Source: Gongronella butleri (taxonomy: Eukaryota; Mucoromycota; Mucoromycetes; Mucorales; Cunninghamellaceae). Taken from it: a DNA stretch of 64,000 bases. Of this stretch, positions 13,570 through 23,991 are shown in pieces. A program made the position numbers and the translations under genes. The notes under the pieces were generated by a model. That model was given only the letters and a program-made list of their open reading frames with translations. It did not search any database and was not told the DNA's origin. The DNA is taken from positions 62,001 to 126,000 of the forward strand of contig JAIWZP010000032.1 in assembly GCA_025201375.1 (NCBI GenBank), written 5' to 3'. The stretch's first letter is position 1, and each line of letters starts with the position of its first letter.

Positions 13570-14930
13570 CCTTTGCCGTTTAAAAATCAAAGAAAGTTAT
13601 TTCCAGACTTTGTCAACCTGCTGTTGTTGTGCCTCCAGAAATTTTTTACAGGCTACCCGCCCGTCAATGAAAAATGCGTCACGGCATAAATTACTACGGT
13701 CCAGTGTTCAAGACGGATCCGCCAATTTTTTGAACTCGAAAATGCCAAAAACATCCTATTTGTACTATTTTGCATTCATCTTGCCATCTGCATGGTCAAC
13801 CCCACTCAAAAACAGCCGCATCGAATTCAGCGCAAATTTTGCAACAAAAAAGCTTAAACCCGCAACGCGCTACGACCACTTTTGAAAAATTCAGGGGTCA
13901 CACATTTAAATCCCAAAAACGGGCAAATTCGGACTCCGAGTGATCAATGCATCCCAAACAGGTAACTCCGACAATTTGCTATTGGCTGACAAAATGACAG
14001 GTCGCCCCACCTTAAAAAAAAGGTCAAAGAGTGACGCATAAACGGCGATCGACTGAGAAACGTGCCTACTTTGGGCAAGATGTTTTTGCAAAAATTCAAG
14101 GTTTGACACTTCTAAATTAAGGTGCTTGGATTGCATGGAATTTTTGTTTTTTTTTATTTTTTTATTTTTTTAATTTGCACATTTTTGTGCGTTGACTGGG
14201 CCGCAGCTTGTCGTGAAATGACCGATGCAAAAAGGTAAAACCCAAGCTAGCACACTGCAAGCAAGTCATCCCATTAAATGCTTTGCCCCCTGTTTGTTAG
14301 TGAAACTGGAATAAAAATCACAGGTTTATTAGACCGTTGTCAAGCAAATCGCGATCAACAAAGGTTTTAATGAAAAAGTGGATTTTCTCTGCGAGCTTTA
14401 GCCATCGATCCATCGATGAAACTGGTCTCATCGATATGATAGAGACGCAAGTGGTGCCTTCGACACGTTAGAAGAAGCGCCGCTGTGAGTTGTCAAATCC
14501 GTTGCCGAGAACATCGAAGTTGGAAATTTTTGTAATGTTTGATGAATGGCTTTCACAAGCAAGAAGAGCACAAAGATCACGCATCTGCCAAACAAATATT
14601 ATTCCAGAAATGACGACGTTCAAGCGTTCTTGCCTCTTTTGAATGATACAAGTTTCATCCCGATCCACGAAATAGCTCGAGAGCCACTGCTGGATTTGTA
14701 ACAATGTTGATATGATATTCTGGATTCGTCTGCGTAACGACTCGATTGACCTCGGTTTTTCAGTGCTTTTTTAAAAAAAAGCGCTTGAAAATATTCTTTA
14801 GTGCAAAGGATTTACTGTATTTGAGCAAGTTTTATATAGATTTTAATATTGGATTTGTGAAAATCGTTGAAAAATTGCCAGAATTTCAAAATTGTCGACA
14901 ACTCGGCTGACTGGTGGTCGCTAGTTTTTA
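13570..14930. repeat. Dispersed repeat family A, copy 1
   Basis: About 1.35 kb aligns by eye, in order and in the same orientation, with 50.7-52.1 kb. Shared blocks include 'tgttgtgcctccagaaattttt', 'atcctatttgtact', 'cttttgaaaaattcaggggtca', 'ccgagtgatcaatgcatccc', 'gaaatgaccgatgcaaaaag' and 'gagctttagccatc'. Both copies carry many small indels and no intact frame. A shorter related block sits near 54.25-54.40 kb, left of repeat B, suggesting A and B are parts of one longer element. Confidence 0.65.
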
Positions 14931-15320
14931 ATATCATACAGTACTGTACTGTACAGTACTGTCGCGGCCGTCCCCCGAGGAGATGACACCACGTGTCAGT
15001 GGTGATACTGGTGGGGACGCCGGATGCGCATCTTCCTCCTGCTGCGGCGGCCGACGGGGGCGCGTCGAGATTGCTGGCTCCATGGCTGGGAGAGGGCGAC
15101 GCCAGCCCGGGGCGGCTGCTTGTTTCTGGCGTGGCCGCAGGCGCCTCGTGTTCGCCCCCGACCGGGTCTACAGTACTCGGCCCGCCACAACGCCCACGAC
15201 GACCGCCACCGCGCAAGCTACAGACTGCCATTTGCATGTCCCCATTGGCTGCAGACGATGAAGAGGAGGGAGGATTGGTTGGCGCCAGCAAGGCAGCAGC
15301 GTTTAATGTTCACAAAAAGA
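14931..15320. other. GC-rich island in AT-rich DNA
   Basis: About 340 bases (14965-15300) are clearly richer in G+C than the flanks. A 'tacagtactgtactgtacag' palindromic run lies at the left edge. Open frames exist on both strands, the longer on minus (14812-15291; Pro/Ser/Ala/Gly-rich), as expected from base composition alone. It might be an exon of an unrecognised minus-strand gene, but I found no convincing start, splice pattern or domain. Confidence 0.3.
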
Positions 15321-16194
15321 AACAAAAAAAAAACTAGGAAACGTGCAACGAGTGAGCAAGGGTATGTATGTGTTGTGTGTGATGTGTGTGTTGTCGAATC
15401 TGAGGAGAAAAGGTAGCCTTGGGAAAATATGACGCCTTGTACTGTAAGCATTTTTACTCGATGTTGATTTTGCTAAAGTACGGTAGCTGACGCGTCGCGA
15501 CTGACGCGAGGCGGGATGGAACTTGAGGTTGGTGTGTGTTGAGCGCATGGCGATAAAAATAGAGCAAAAATGACTGTTTGTTTTTTCTTTTTGAAACAAA
15601 CGCCAGAGAAATGACGCGATGGGCAATCGCGCAGGTAATGGATTGCAAGGGCATTTCGACAACAAGGTGAATGACGTGGAAGAAGAAGAAGCGCGCGTGT
15701 CGAGATGGTTGAGTCCATGGAAAAAAAGTAAATATCAGGTTTGTTGACAAGAAATGAAATGTTTTGCATAAATGCATCATCCAGTGCTAAGAGTTAGCAA
15801 GGTTGTTAAAATTGACAAGGGAACGGCACTGCAGATGCAAGAGTCTGTGCACGCCGAGAGCACGGTATTGGCGGCGTGCATTCCAAAATAACGTGACCTG
15901 ATGAGTGTTGTTTGTGCAGAAATGGTGGGATGCTTGGCGACGCGTGCTTGATCCAAAGATACCTCGGTGATGCTCTCCGAGGTATGACGTCTGTGGGTTT
16001 GAAAAGGAATGGCAGGATATTGATATTGCTTGGGAATTGAAAAAGAGAAAAAAAAGGTTTTGCGTAAACGACGCATCGCGTCGTGTCGGTTGTTGAAATT
16101 GGCATTGACGCGTCAATGCCGCGCGTGCAGGGCTGAATGAGTGTCACGGCTAGTGCTTGCTGCGCCAGCCTGGGCAGTGATAAATACTGTAAAG
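15321..16194. other. Gene-free or unrecognised stretch
   Basis: Several minus-strand frames of 100-120 codons overlap here in competing phases (for example 15806-16147 and 15454-15780), none with a recognisable domain. Candidate splice signals exist, but no model closed convincingly. I leave it unannotated; a small lineage-specific minus-strand gene cannot be excluded. Confidence 0.3.
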
Positions 16195-16855
16195 GCTATG
16201 ATACTGTAAAGGAGCGAGCGTTCGACGAATATATATTTAGCGAACTCTTTGGCAAACGTTTGTAAAAAAAAATCAAACGAAGAAAAACGTTGTGAAGGCT
16301 TTGCTTCGCGAACAACACGACATTATTCGTAAAAATTATCGAACGAACATTGTGAAGACTTCGCTCGCAAACGTTCGTAAAAAAAAAAAATAGAACGAAT
16401 GTTGTGAAGACTTCGTGAACAACGTTTGTAAGAAATAGAACGAACGATGTGATGACTTCGCGAACATCGTAAAAAAAAAATCGAAGCTTCGAACGAACGT
16501 TGTTGTGAAGACTTCGCAAACGTTTGTAAAAAAAAAAATCAAACGAACGTTAGTTGTGAAGGCTTCCCGAACAACAACGCTTGTAAAAAATCGAACGAAC
16601 GTTGTAATGGCTACGCGAACAACGTTCGTAGAAAATCGACCAGAGTTTGTGAAGACTTCGCGAACAACGTTCGTAAAAAATCGAACAACGACGAGCGTTG
16701 TGAAGACTTTGCAAACTTCGTAAAAATCGAAAGAACGCTATGAGGAAGAATTCGAAAACACACGTTTGTACAGTAAAAAAAAAAAAAAAAAATTGAACGA
16801 ACGCTGTGAAGAATTCGCGCGCGAACTTCGCGAACGACGTTCGTGCAGAATTTCA
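16195..16855. repeat. Imperfect tandem repeat, unit about 45 bp, about 12 units
   Basis: Each unit reads roughly 'tcgaacgaacgttgtgaaga', 'cttcgcgaacaacgttcg', then a run of 5-10 A. Within a unit 'gaacgttgt' and 'acaacgttc' are inverted, so each unit can fold into a hairpin. Units differ by point changes and A-tract length. A 45-bp period keeps frames open on both strands, giving repetitive peptides I regard as spurious. Confidence 0.8.
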
Positions 16856-16899
16856 AGTGATATGGTGATATTTGGCGCTGGGTTACTGTATCACTACAG

Positions 16900-18010
16900 T
16901 AGCAAACATGAATCTCGCGATTTCCCGAGACTGAGTGATCCGATTTGCGAATAAAGTTAACACCGTTAGAGAATTAAGTCTACCATCAACTGGTCCAAAT
17001 TTGGGGCCAGATGAGCAAGTTTCTGGGGAAGCACCAGTTTCACAGGTGTAAAGAAGGTACGATCAACACCATTTGGTCTCGTACAGCTTCAACGGTTGAG
17101 CGCCCCAACGCGTGAAGCATCTCAAATGAATCGGCGGCCAAACGCGGTAAAAGCGCTTGTTGTTTGGGGATATCGCGTCGTGTTCTCGGCGAGTTAGCCT
17201 TCACGGGCCGTTTTGATCCTGTTTTGGCCCTGAATATATTAAAAATATATTTTCGTAGGACTGGGTGATCCGATCTGCAAAAAAACTTGACACCGTTGGA
17301 TTTTTGAGTCAAATATTCATTGGTTTAAATTTGGAGCCGTATGGTCAGTCTCATAGGGAGAAACGCGTAAAATATTGTTTGACGCTGAGGTTTCACTAGC
17401 AAACACGTATCTCAAGATTTCTCGGGACTGAGTGATCCGATTCATGAAAAAATTTAACAACTCTAAAGAATTGAGTCTACCCTCAACTGGTCCAAATTTG
17501 GGACCAGATGAGCAAGTTTCTGAGGAAGCGCCAGTTTTATAGGCGTAATTGGAGTAAAATCTCTACCATTTGGTCCCGTACCGTGGTAACAGCTGAGGGC
17601 CTCGGCACTTGAGTCACCTCAAACGAATCAGCGGGCAAACGCGGTAAAAGCGCTCGTGATTTTGGGACATCGCACTGTGTTCTGGGCGAGTTGGCCTTCA
17701 CGGGGTTGATTTGGCCCTGGTTCATGGAAAAAGCATTATCTCAGGACTGAACGATCCAGTCTCTGAAAAAAATCGACATTGTCGGCTTTTCTTGTTCAGC
17801 TTCCTTTAATTCAAATATAGGACCCAAAGCAGAAGATCCGGAGGACGCGCCCTGCAATAAGGGTTAAGATCTTTTCCATCCTGGTAGCGTACGCAACAAA
17901 GGCTCAACGTATTGACGCGCGAATCAACTCAAATTAGTTTGCAATCAAAGACGGTTAATGCCTTGGTGTTTTACAGACCTCAAATTGAGATCTCGGCGAG
18001 TTGATGTGCA
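16900..18010. repeat. Tandem satellite array, unit about 330 bp
   Basis: The landmark 'gactgagtgatccgat' recurs near 16929, 17259, 17425 and 17743 (spacings about 330, 166 and 318), so one unit is truncated. The partner landmark 'aaacgcggtaaaagcgct' recurs near 17140 and 17635, 495 bp apart, followed each time by 'gttctcggcgagttagcc' or a close variant. A decayed last unit ends near 18003 with 'gatctcggcgagttg'. The same family occurs at 1-380. Confidence 0.75.
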
Positions 18011-18229
18011 ATGACTCTGAAACCTGGCATTTTCGGTATTGGGTTGATAGACATGATATTCGTTCGGCTCTGCCAGCCTGTCCATGTTTACAACTATGGG
18101 CTTTTGCAAGTGAGAAAAAAATCAGTCAGTATATCAGCAAGTGCCCGAGAAATTGCACAAAAGCACAAATGTCATCCATTTTGAATTTTGACACACAAAT
18201 ACAGTATGATAAAGCACTTGATCCGTCCA

Positions 18230-18520
18230 TTTTTTAATTGGGGCATCCGTAGCTCATGGGTGTATTGGCGCGGCGCTGCAGCATGTTCTCACAACTGTAT
18301 AATTTTCACGCGTAAAGAAAAATCTAAAATTGTTCATTGCTCGTGAACGAGCAGATAGAGCTCTCTCTCGTTTAGCATCGTTCATGTTTGTTCCATGGGG
18401 ATTCCATGGGGATTCCATGGTGTGCAGGTTTGGTATCATTCTGGAGGAGTGGAGATCCATTTACCTAAATGTGCGCCAGGTGCTGGGCTGCGGCTTTGTG
18501 GCTCGTGTTTCGCGCTTGCG
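18230..18520. repeat. Dispersed repeat family B, copy 2 (partial)
   Basis: It contains the 'cattgctcgtgaacgagcag' block, then 'ctctcgttta' and 'ggtatcattctggag', matching 33.7 kb and 55.38 kb in order. Only the right part of the family is recognisable. A local triplication of 'ggggattccat' lies near 18400-18420. Confidence 0.45.
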
Positions 18521-19438
18521 CAAAAAACAAAAAAAAATACGCCCGGTCAACGTAGATGCGAATTCTGCACCCAAAGTCTTACCAGGACTTCACATAATGT
18601 ATAATGTTGTGCTGATTTTTAATAAAATCGGTTTAAAATGGTTGATCAGTATTGGCAAGTGTATTGAATCATAGGGGGGGGAAATCCAAGCATGCGAGAA
18701 ATTGCACTTCGACCATGCCGCATTTTAATGGTGTACTTTGGTCAACAAATTTTTTCAACAGTGCACACAATTTGCCAAATTCATGAAATGCCGATTTGTG
18801 TCATCAACAATTGCTGTAGCACCCGAATAGACGGCTTCCCAACGACGCGAGGGGACTGGTTGATATTTATTCAAGGTCGGCATCTTGATCAAAATACTTT
18901 AATATCACCTGTTCATGCGCTTTTTCCCGGAAATTCCAGGGATGATGGTTGCTCGATGCGAATATTAGCGCAAACCTAGTGATCGGAAGGCCTTGCAGTG
19001 AATCGTCATATCCAGGCCCACAGTCGAAACCAGTCGAGGTCGCTCCAATACAGCCAAAAGGGGTTTTCGAGATCATTCTCTCTTTTTTTTTTTTTTTTTT
19101 ACGGTTTTATAGGCGTGGTCGATAATGTCAAATGAGATGCGCCAATCCCTCTGGTGTGTTTTTGTTGTAAAAAGAAGAAAAGAACGTGCTGCCTATATTT
19201 TACGCGCAATTTCAGCCCTAATTGAGCACAGGTGCGCGTTCCGCCGCATGAAAATTTTGCCCGTGGGGGATCGTTCCACGGAACGGATCTTTCAAATTTG
19301 TGAGGTGATGTCAAACACTTGGAATTTGATCTCCGACCCGTCCCCTCTCATTTTTTTGACGTCGCTTCGACCCCATGCCCCTTGCTTGTTCTTCCGCACC
19401 ACTTTCTTTCCCCCCTTGTATCCTGATAGCCCCATACC
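18521..19438. other. Gene-free stretch upstream of the PFKFB gene
   Basis: No gene was recognised. A T run lies at 19083-19100. The last ~120 bases before the ATG at 19439 are pyrimidine-rich, consistent with a leader. No clear TATA box was found. Confidence 0.35.
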
Positions 19439-21365
19439 ATGAGTTTTGGTAAGCAAAGCACGCCCACTCACATTCGTGCAAGTTTTTCACTCACACAAAT
19501 TGCTGTTTTTTATTGTCAGACCTCAAGATAGCCTGCATTGTATGTTTTTTTTGCGCTGTTCCTTTGCTTTTTGACTATTTTTTTTCCTTGTTCTTTATCT
19601 CATCGTGTTTCTTTGCTTTTATAGATGGTCGGGTTGCCTGCCAGAGGCAAGACATATATTTCGCAAAAGGGTAAATTGCGCGCTGTCGGACGGAAATGTG
19701 AAATTGCGTGACTTTGGGCTCATTTTTGTATTCTTTGTGTTTTTTGTGTTTTTTGTTGCGTGTCGTGTCAGTGTGCCGCTATTTGAACTGGTTGGGTATC
19801 ACGACCAAGGTGTTCAACGTTGGCAACTATCGGCGCGAATTACACGGGTCAAATTTGCCGCACACGTTCTTTGATCCGCACAATTCTCAAGGTGAACAGC
19901 AGCGACATGAAGCCGCCAAGGCGGCATTGGAGGATTTGATGCAATGGCTGCTTGATGAGAATCAAAACAACATGGTGGCTATCTACGACGCGACAAATAG
20001 TACACACAAGCGGCGCAAATGGCTGCACGACACGCTGACAGGCAAAGGAGTGCAGGTGCTGTTCATCGAGTCTATTTGCCAGGACGAATCGCTTGTGCTT
20101 GCCAATGTGCGCGACGTCAAGCTGTCGTCGCCCGACTATCGCAATATGGATCCTGCCAAAGCGGCCGAGGACTTTACGGCGCGCATTGAGCACTACAAGG
20201 AGCAATACGAAACCATCACTGAAAACGACTACACATATATCAAATTGATCAACGTCGGGTCGCAAAACGTCATCAATTTGATCAAGGGCTACCTCGAATC
20301 GCGCATCGTCTACTATGTCCTCAATCTGCACATCCAGCCGCGCAAAATCTACTTTTCGCGTCATGGCGAGTCCCAATTCAACCTCAATGGCAAAATTGGT
20401 GGCGATTCGTGCCTTTCCGAGCGTGGCATGCGCTATGCTGGCATGCTGCCGGCTCTCATCCAGAACCATCTCGGCCGCGACCAATCGCTCACTGTCTGGA
20501 CATCCACCCTCCGACGCACCATTCAGACCGCCGAGGCGCTACCTTATCCTAAACTTCAGTGGAAGGCGCTCGATGAGCTTGATGCCGGCGTCTGTGATGG
20601 CATGACCTACGAGGAAATCGAGGAGCGCTATCCTGAGGACTTTGCAAATCGTGATGAGGACAAGTACAATTACCGATACCGCGGCGGCGAGGTAAAAAAA
20701 AAAAAAAAGTGAAAAAAAAGAAAAAGGCGGCGCGTTCTGACGCGTTGCACTCATTTTTTATAGTCGTACCGTGACGTTGTGCTCCGTCTGGAGCCTGTTA
20801 TCATGGAATTGGAGCGTCACGATAATATTTTGATCGTGGGACACCAAGGCAAGTCCATTAGAGGACACAAGTCGCGTGTCGGGGGAGGGAATGGCGGAAT
20901 TAATGTGCGGGCGTGGCTGACTTTTTATTTTTAACGCACCCTTTAGCCATTCTTCGTTGTATTTATGCGTATTTCATGAACTACAAGCAAGAAGACTTGC
21001 CGTACATCAAGATCCCCTTGCATACACTGATTGAGCTCACGCCGCGCGCGTATTCGTGCGACGAGAAGCGCTACGGAGGTACAAAAAAAAAGCGCATGAC
21101 GCGTTTTTTTTTTTGCGATTTTTGACGCGTGTTTTATTTTGTTTTAATAGTTGATATTGAGGCCGTGGACACACATCGACCAAAGCCGACGGCGCCGCAG
21201 CGCAAGCTGGGCGTGCATACGGATGCACCGCCTGGTGCGTCGGGTGAGATTGTCAAAGATTTTACCAGCCCCATTGTGCCAATCAGCCCGCTGGCGTCCA
21301 AGCCAAAGCAACCGCAGATCTTCCTTGCCGCCGACCAGCACCCCAACGGCCATGCCAAAGACTAG
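19439..21365 (+). CDS. 6-phosphofructo-2-kinase/fructose-2,6-bisphosphatase
   Basis: Cytosolic enzyme that makes and degrades fructose-2,6-bisphosphate, the activator of phosphofructokinase-1. Seven exons: 19439-19448, 19520-19539, 19625-19670, 19772-20691, 20764-20848, 20947-21078, 21151-21365; 475 residues, all phases close. The kinase Walker A is GLPARGKTY (13-21), followed by KVFNVGNYRR and IYDATN. The phosphatase half keeps RHGES with catalytic His223, the acid/base region ELDAGVCDGMTYEE near 294, and the second His in IVGHQ (His359). The enzyme is therefore probably bifunctional, unlike yeast Pfk26/27. The N-terminus is built from three tiny exons (10, 20 and 46 nt). The intron after 20848 has a GC donor (AG|GCAAGT), the only non-GT donor I found. 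The last ~60 residues are a variable tail. Confidence 0.9.
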
Positions 21366-23991
21366 CCGCTCCTTTTTTCTTTATTATTTGTAGCATACAC
21401 TTCCCTGACACGATAAAAGATCACTTTTTCCTTTTCAACCTAGCTCAATGTACATTCCACGAAGCGCGTGGCGGTGCCGAAAAAAAAAGTCAGTGACGCA
21501 GAGAATGGCCGTGTGCAATTTTTGCACGGGCAAAGCACATCCCGTCGCGGTCTTTGCTCTTAAAAGGCGACGCGGCCGTTATTTTGTGTTACGCATCATA
21601 AAGATTTGCACTCGAGCCATTTCAAAAAAGATATGGGCCAGTGGGTGGGATGAGACACGGCGTGATGCCCCTTTGGTCTTTTCAAGGTGCTGAGACAAAA
21701 AAATAAAATAAAAAAAAAAAGGAGAAGGCCCCGTCTAGTACAAATAAGGCACTCATGCACCCACGCCCCGGTTGATAGAAAGGGATCGGCAAGGTGGGCT
21801 ACACGAATCTCTAGCCTGCGAAGCAAAATGCAGCCTCATGCAGCAATGAAAAAGACAATGGATGGCCAAAAAAAAAAAAAAAAAGAGCATCGCCCGCAGT
21901 CGTGGCACGTTGGCTTCGAGATGCTGGAATGAGCTACAAAGTGATCATCCATTTTCATCGTTGCCCTGACGATGGAATGCCATAAGCGCGGCAAAGGGCA
22001 GCATTTTAGGGCTCAAGGGGCTCGATGGGTGCAAAATGGAGCTTCTCTTGTAAAAGTTGAAACCAAGCGTGCCTAACCTTAAATCATGAAACAAAGGAAT
22101 ATTCTTTCCTCGACTTCCAGGTGGGTTGTGGTCTACAGCAAGAAAAAATAAGATTCGTTGGCTTTTTTGTTGTTTTTGGCCGCGATAGCAACAAGTGCGG
22201 GTGGGAAGCAAAGAATTGGGCAACGTGGCTCGCGACGGGGTGCCCCACGCCTCGGATTGCTCATGCCGAAAAGAGCCACGATCACGCAAAATGGATTGTT
22301 TGTTTGTTTGGGACCTTTTTCAAAGTGAAAAGACGTGGCCGAGGGGGCGAGGTGAGAACAGAGACGCAAAACGCCCATCTATGATGGCCTCCGAGATCTT
22401 GGCCACACCCCCTGATCTCAGGGATAAGGCCGTAGGCAACGGTGGTGCCATCCACTGTTTATGGTTGCACAAGACCCGCTTTCAATTCGTTGTTTTCTCT
22501 CTCTTTTTTTTTTACGCATTTCGGCACACTCGCACGTCACAGGACCGCCATTTTCATACGTCTTATAAACAAAGAAAGTCACTGATGAATCTTGTGCCTG
22601 ACCAGTCCAGAACACGTCGCAATTGTCGAGAAAAATAAAAAATGACGGCACCGCGCACGATTTTGAACATTGTGGACATTGTCGCTGCGTGACGCGGTCT
22701 CATCAGCTTCGTAATTGATGAGATGAACGAGGATCATGGCCATCGTGGGCCAAGCGGGAGCCATTAGCCATATTTAACAAAGCAGCCCACGTGCGCGATC
22801 GGTAAAAGAGCACTTTTGAAGCCTGACCCGCCGCTTGGCCCCCGTCACGTGGCCAATGCACATTCTCGGGGGCCATGGGCACCGAGCCCGATGCAGTCTT
22901 GCACATTGTCCCCATGTTCCCCCCTGGTATGCATGCAAGATCCGACGTGCCGATGTTACCTTTTTTTTTTTTTTTTGCGATTCGACGCGTCCTAGGTGTA
23001 CGCATCGGCAAGACGGCAGAGCGGCTGGACGGTTGTGCGGCATGACGGAAGAAATGAGGTTACCACGCAAAGATTTCATGGGCCTTTTACCAGGCGAAAC
23101 ATGCGTAATTCCTCGCAGCATCTGAGACCGTGCCCAAATGAATGGAAATATGCTTTTTGCAATGGGGACCGCGCCTTGGCGACGATGCACACACAACATT
23201 TGCTTCGAATTACAGCTACTAAAACTAGAAAAATTAAGTGGTTAAGGTTTGACTGTTGCCTTTTTTCCTCGCAAAAAAAGAAACAAAAAGAGAGAGAAAC
23301 CACCGTTTAGCCATGACCCTCGCTTCCGATGGCATCTTGGGCCAAGCAACATGATTGTCCAAATATAGGCAAATCAGAAGTCTTCGATCGTTCTCCGTAG
23401 AAGGATCTTGTGGGAGTGAGAATTACGCATCAACAATGGCATGGACAACAATGCCCCGATGCGCGGGCTAGTATCAAAGGCTTGCAAGGCTGCTGTTTTT
23501 TTATTTCCATGATGAAACGTATGGCAGAAATTTGAAAGGGCATGGTGGGGGGGGGGAATTTGAGGAGCCAAGAACCTTGTCTTGGGATCGTGTCACCATT
23601 CCTGAAAGGATGGAACGGCATTGGCTGATTTTTCGCTTCCTCTTTTAGGCATATTTTCTTGTTAGAGTATTTTTAGGTTAACCCTCCTTTTATTTTCGTC
23701 GTCTTGTCTCTCTCCATTTCTTCATCTTCCTGAAACGCTTGCCTTTTGTTTGTGTGTGCCCTCCTTTATTCCCTGTAGATCACTCCCCATCCTCGTTTTT
23801 CCTCCTCTACGACCTTTATCCGCCCACCCCTCCCCCCAATTTTTTTTGATACCTTGTATAGAAATATACACCTCAAACATTTCAGGCCGCCCGCCCTCTT
23901 TGCATATAAAGCGAATCCACCCGCAGCTTCTGTCTGGAAACGTCATCCATCTCTTTTTCTTTTCATTTTTATCTCTCAACTCAACTTCATC
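21366..23991. other. Gene-free stretch between PFKFB and the AAAP transporter
   Basis: About 2.6 kb without a supported gene; short frames on both strands lack domains and splice logic. A CACGTG E-box-type hexamer lies near 22845-22852. From about 23640 the sequence becomes CT-rich, typical of the promoter and leader of the downstream gene. No RNA gene was recognised. Confidence 0.4.
23903..23910 (+). promoter_or_regulatory. TATA-like element upstream of the AAAP transporter
   Basis: The sequence catataaa lies 82 bases before the ATG at 23992, in a CT-rich leader. This is a plausible core promoter position; the transcription start is not known. Confidence 0.4.

Noticed and set aside
15454..16147. 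Candidate small spliced gene on the minus strand
   Set aside because: Several starts and splice sites exist, but no combination gave a coherent reading frame or recognisable protein.
16505..16723. Open frame encoding a Thr-Phe-Val-Lys-Asn-Arg repeat
   Set aside because: It is a by-product of the 45-bp tandem repeat being a multiple of three; frames are open on both strands.
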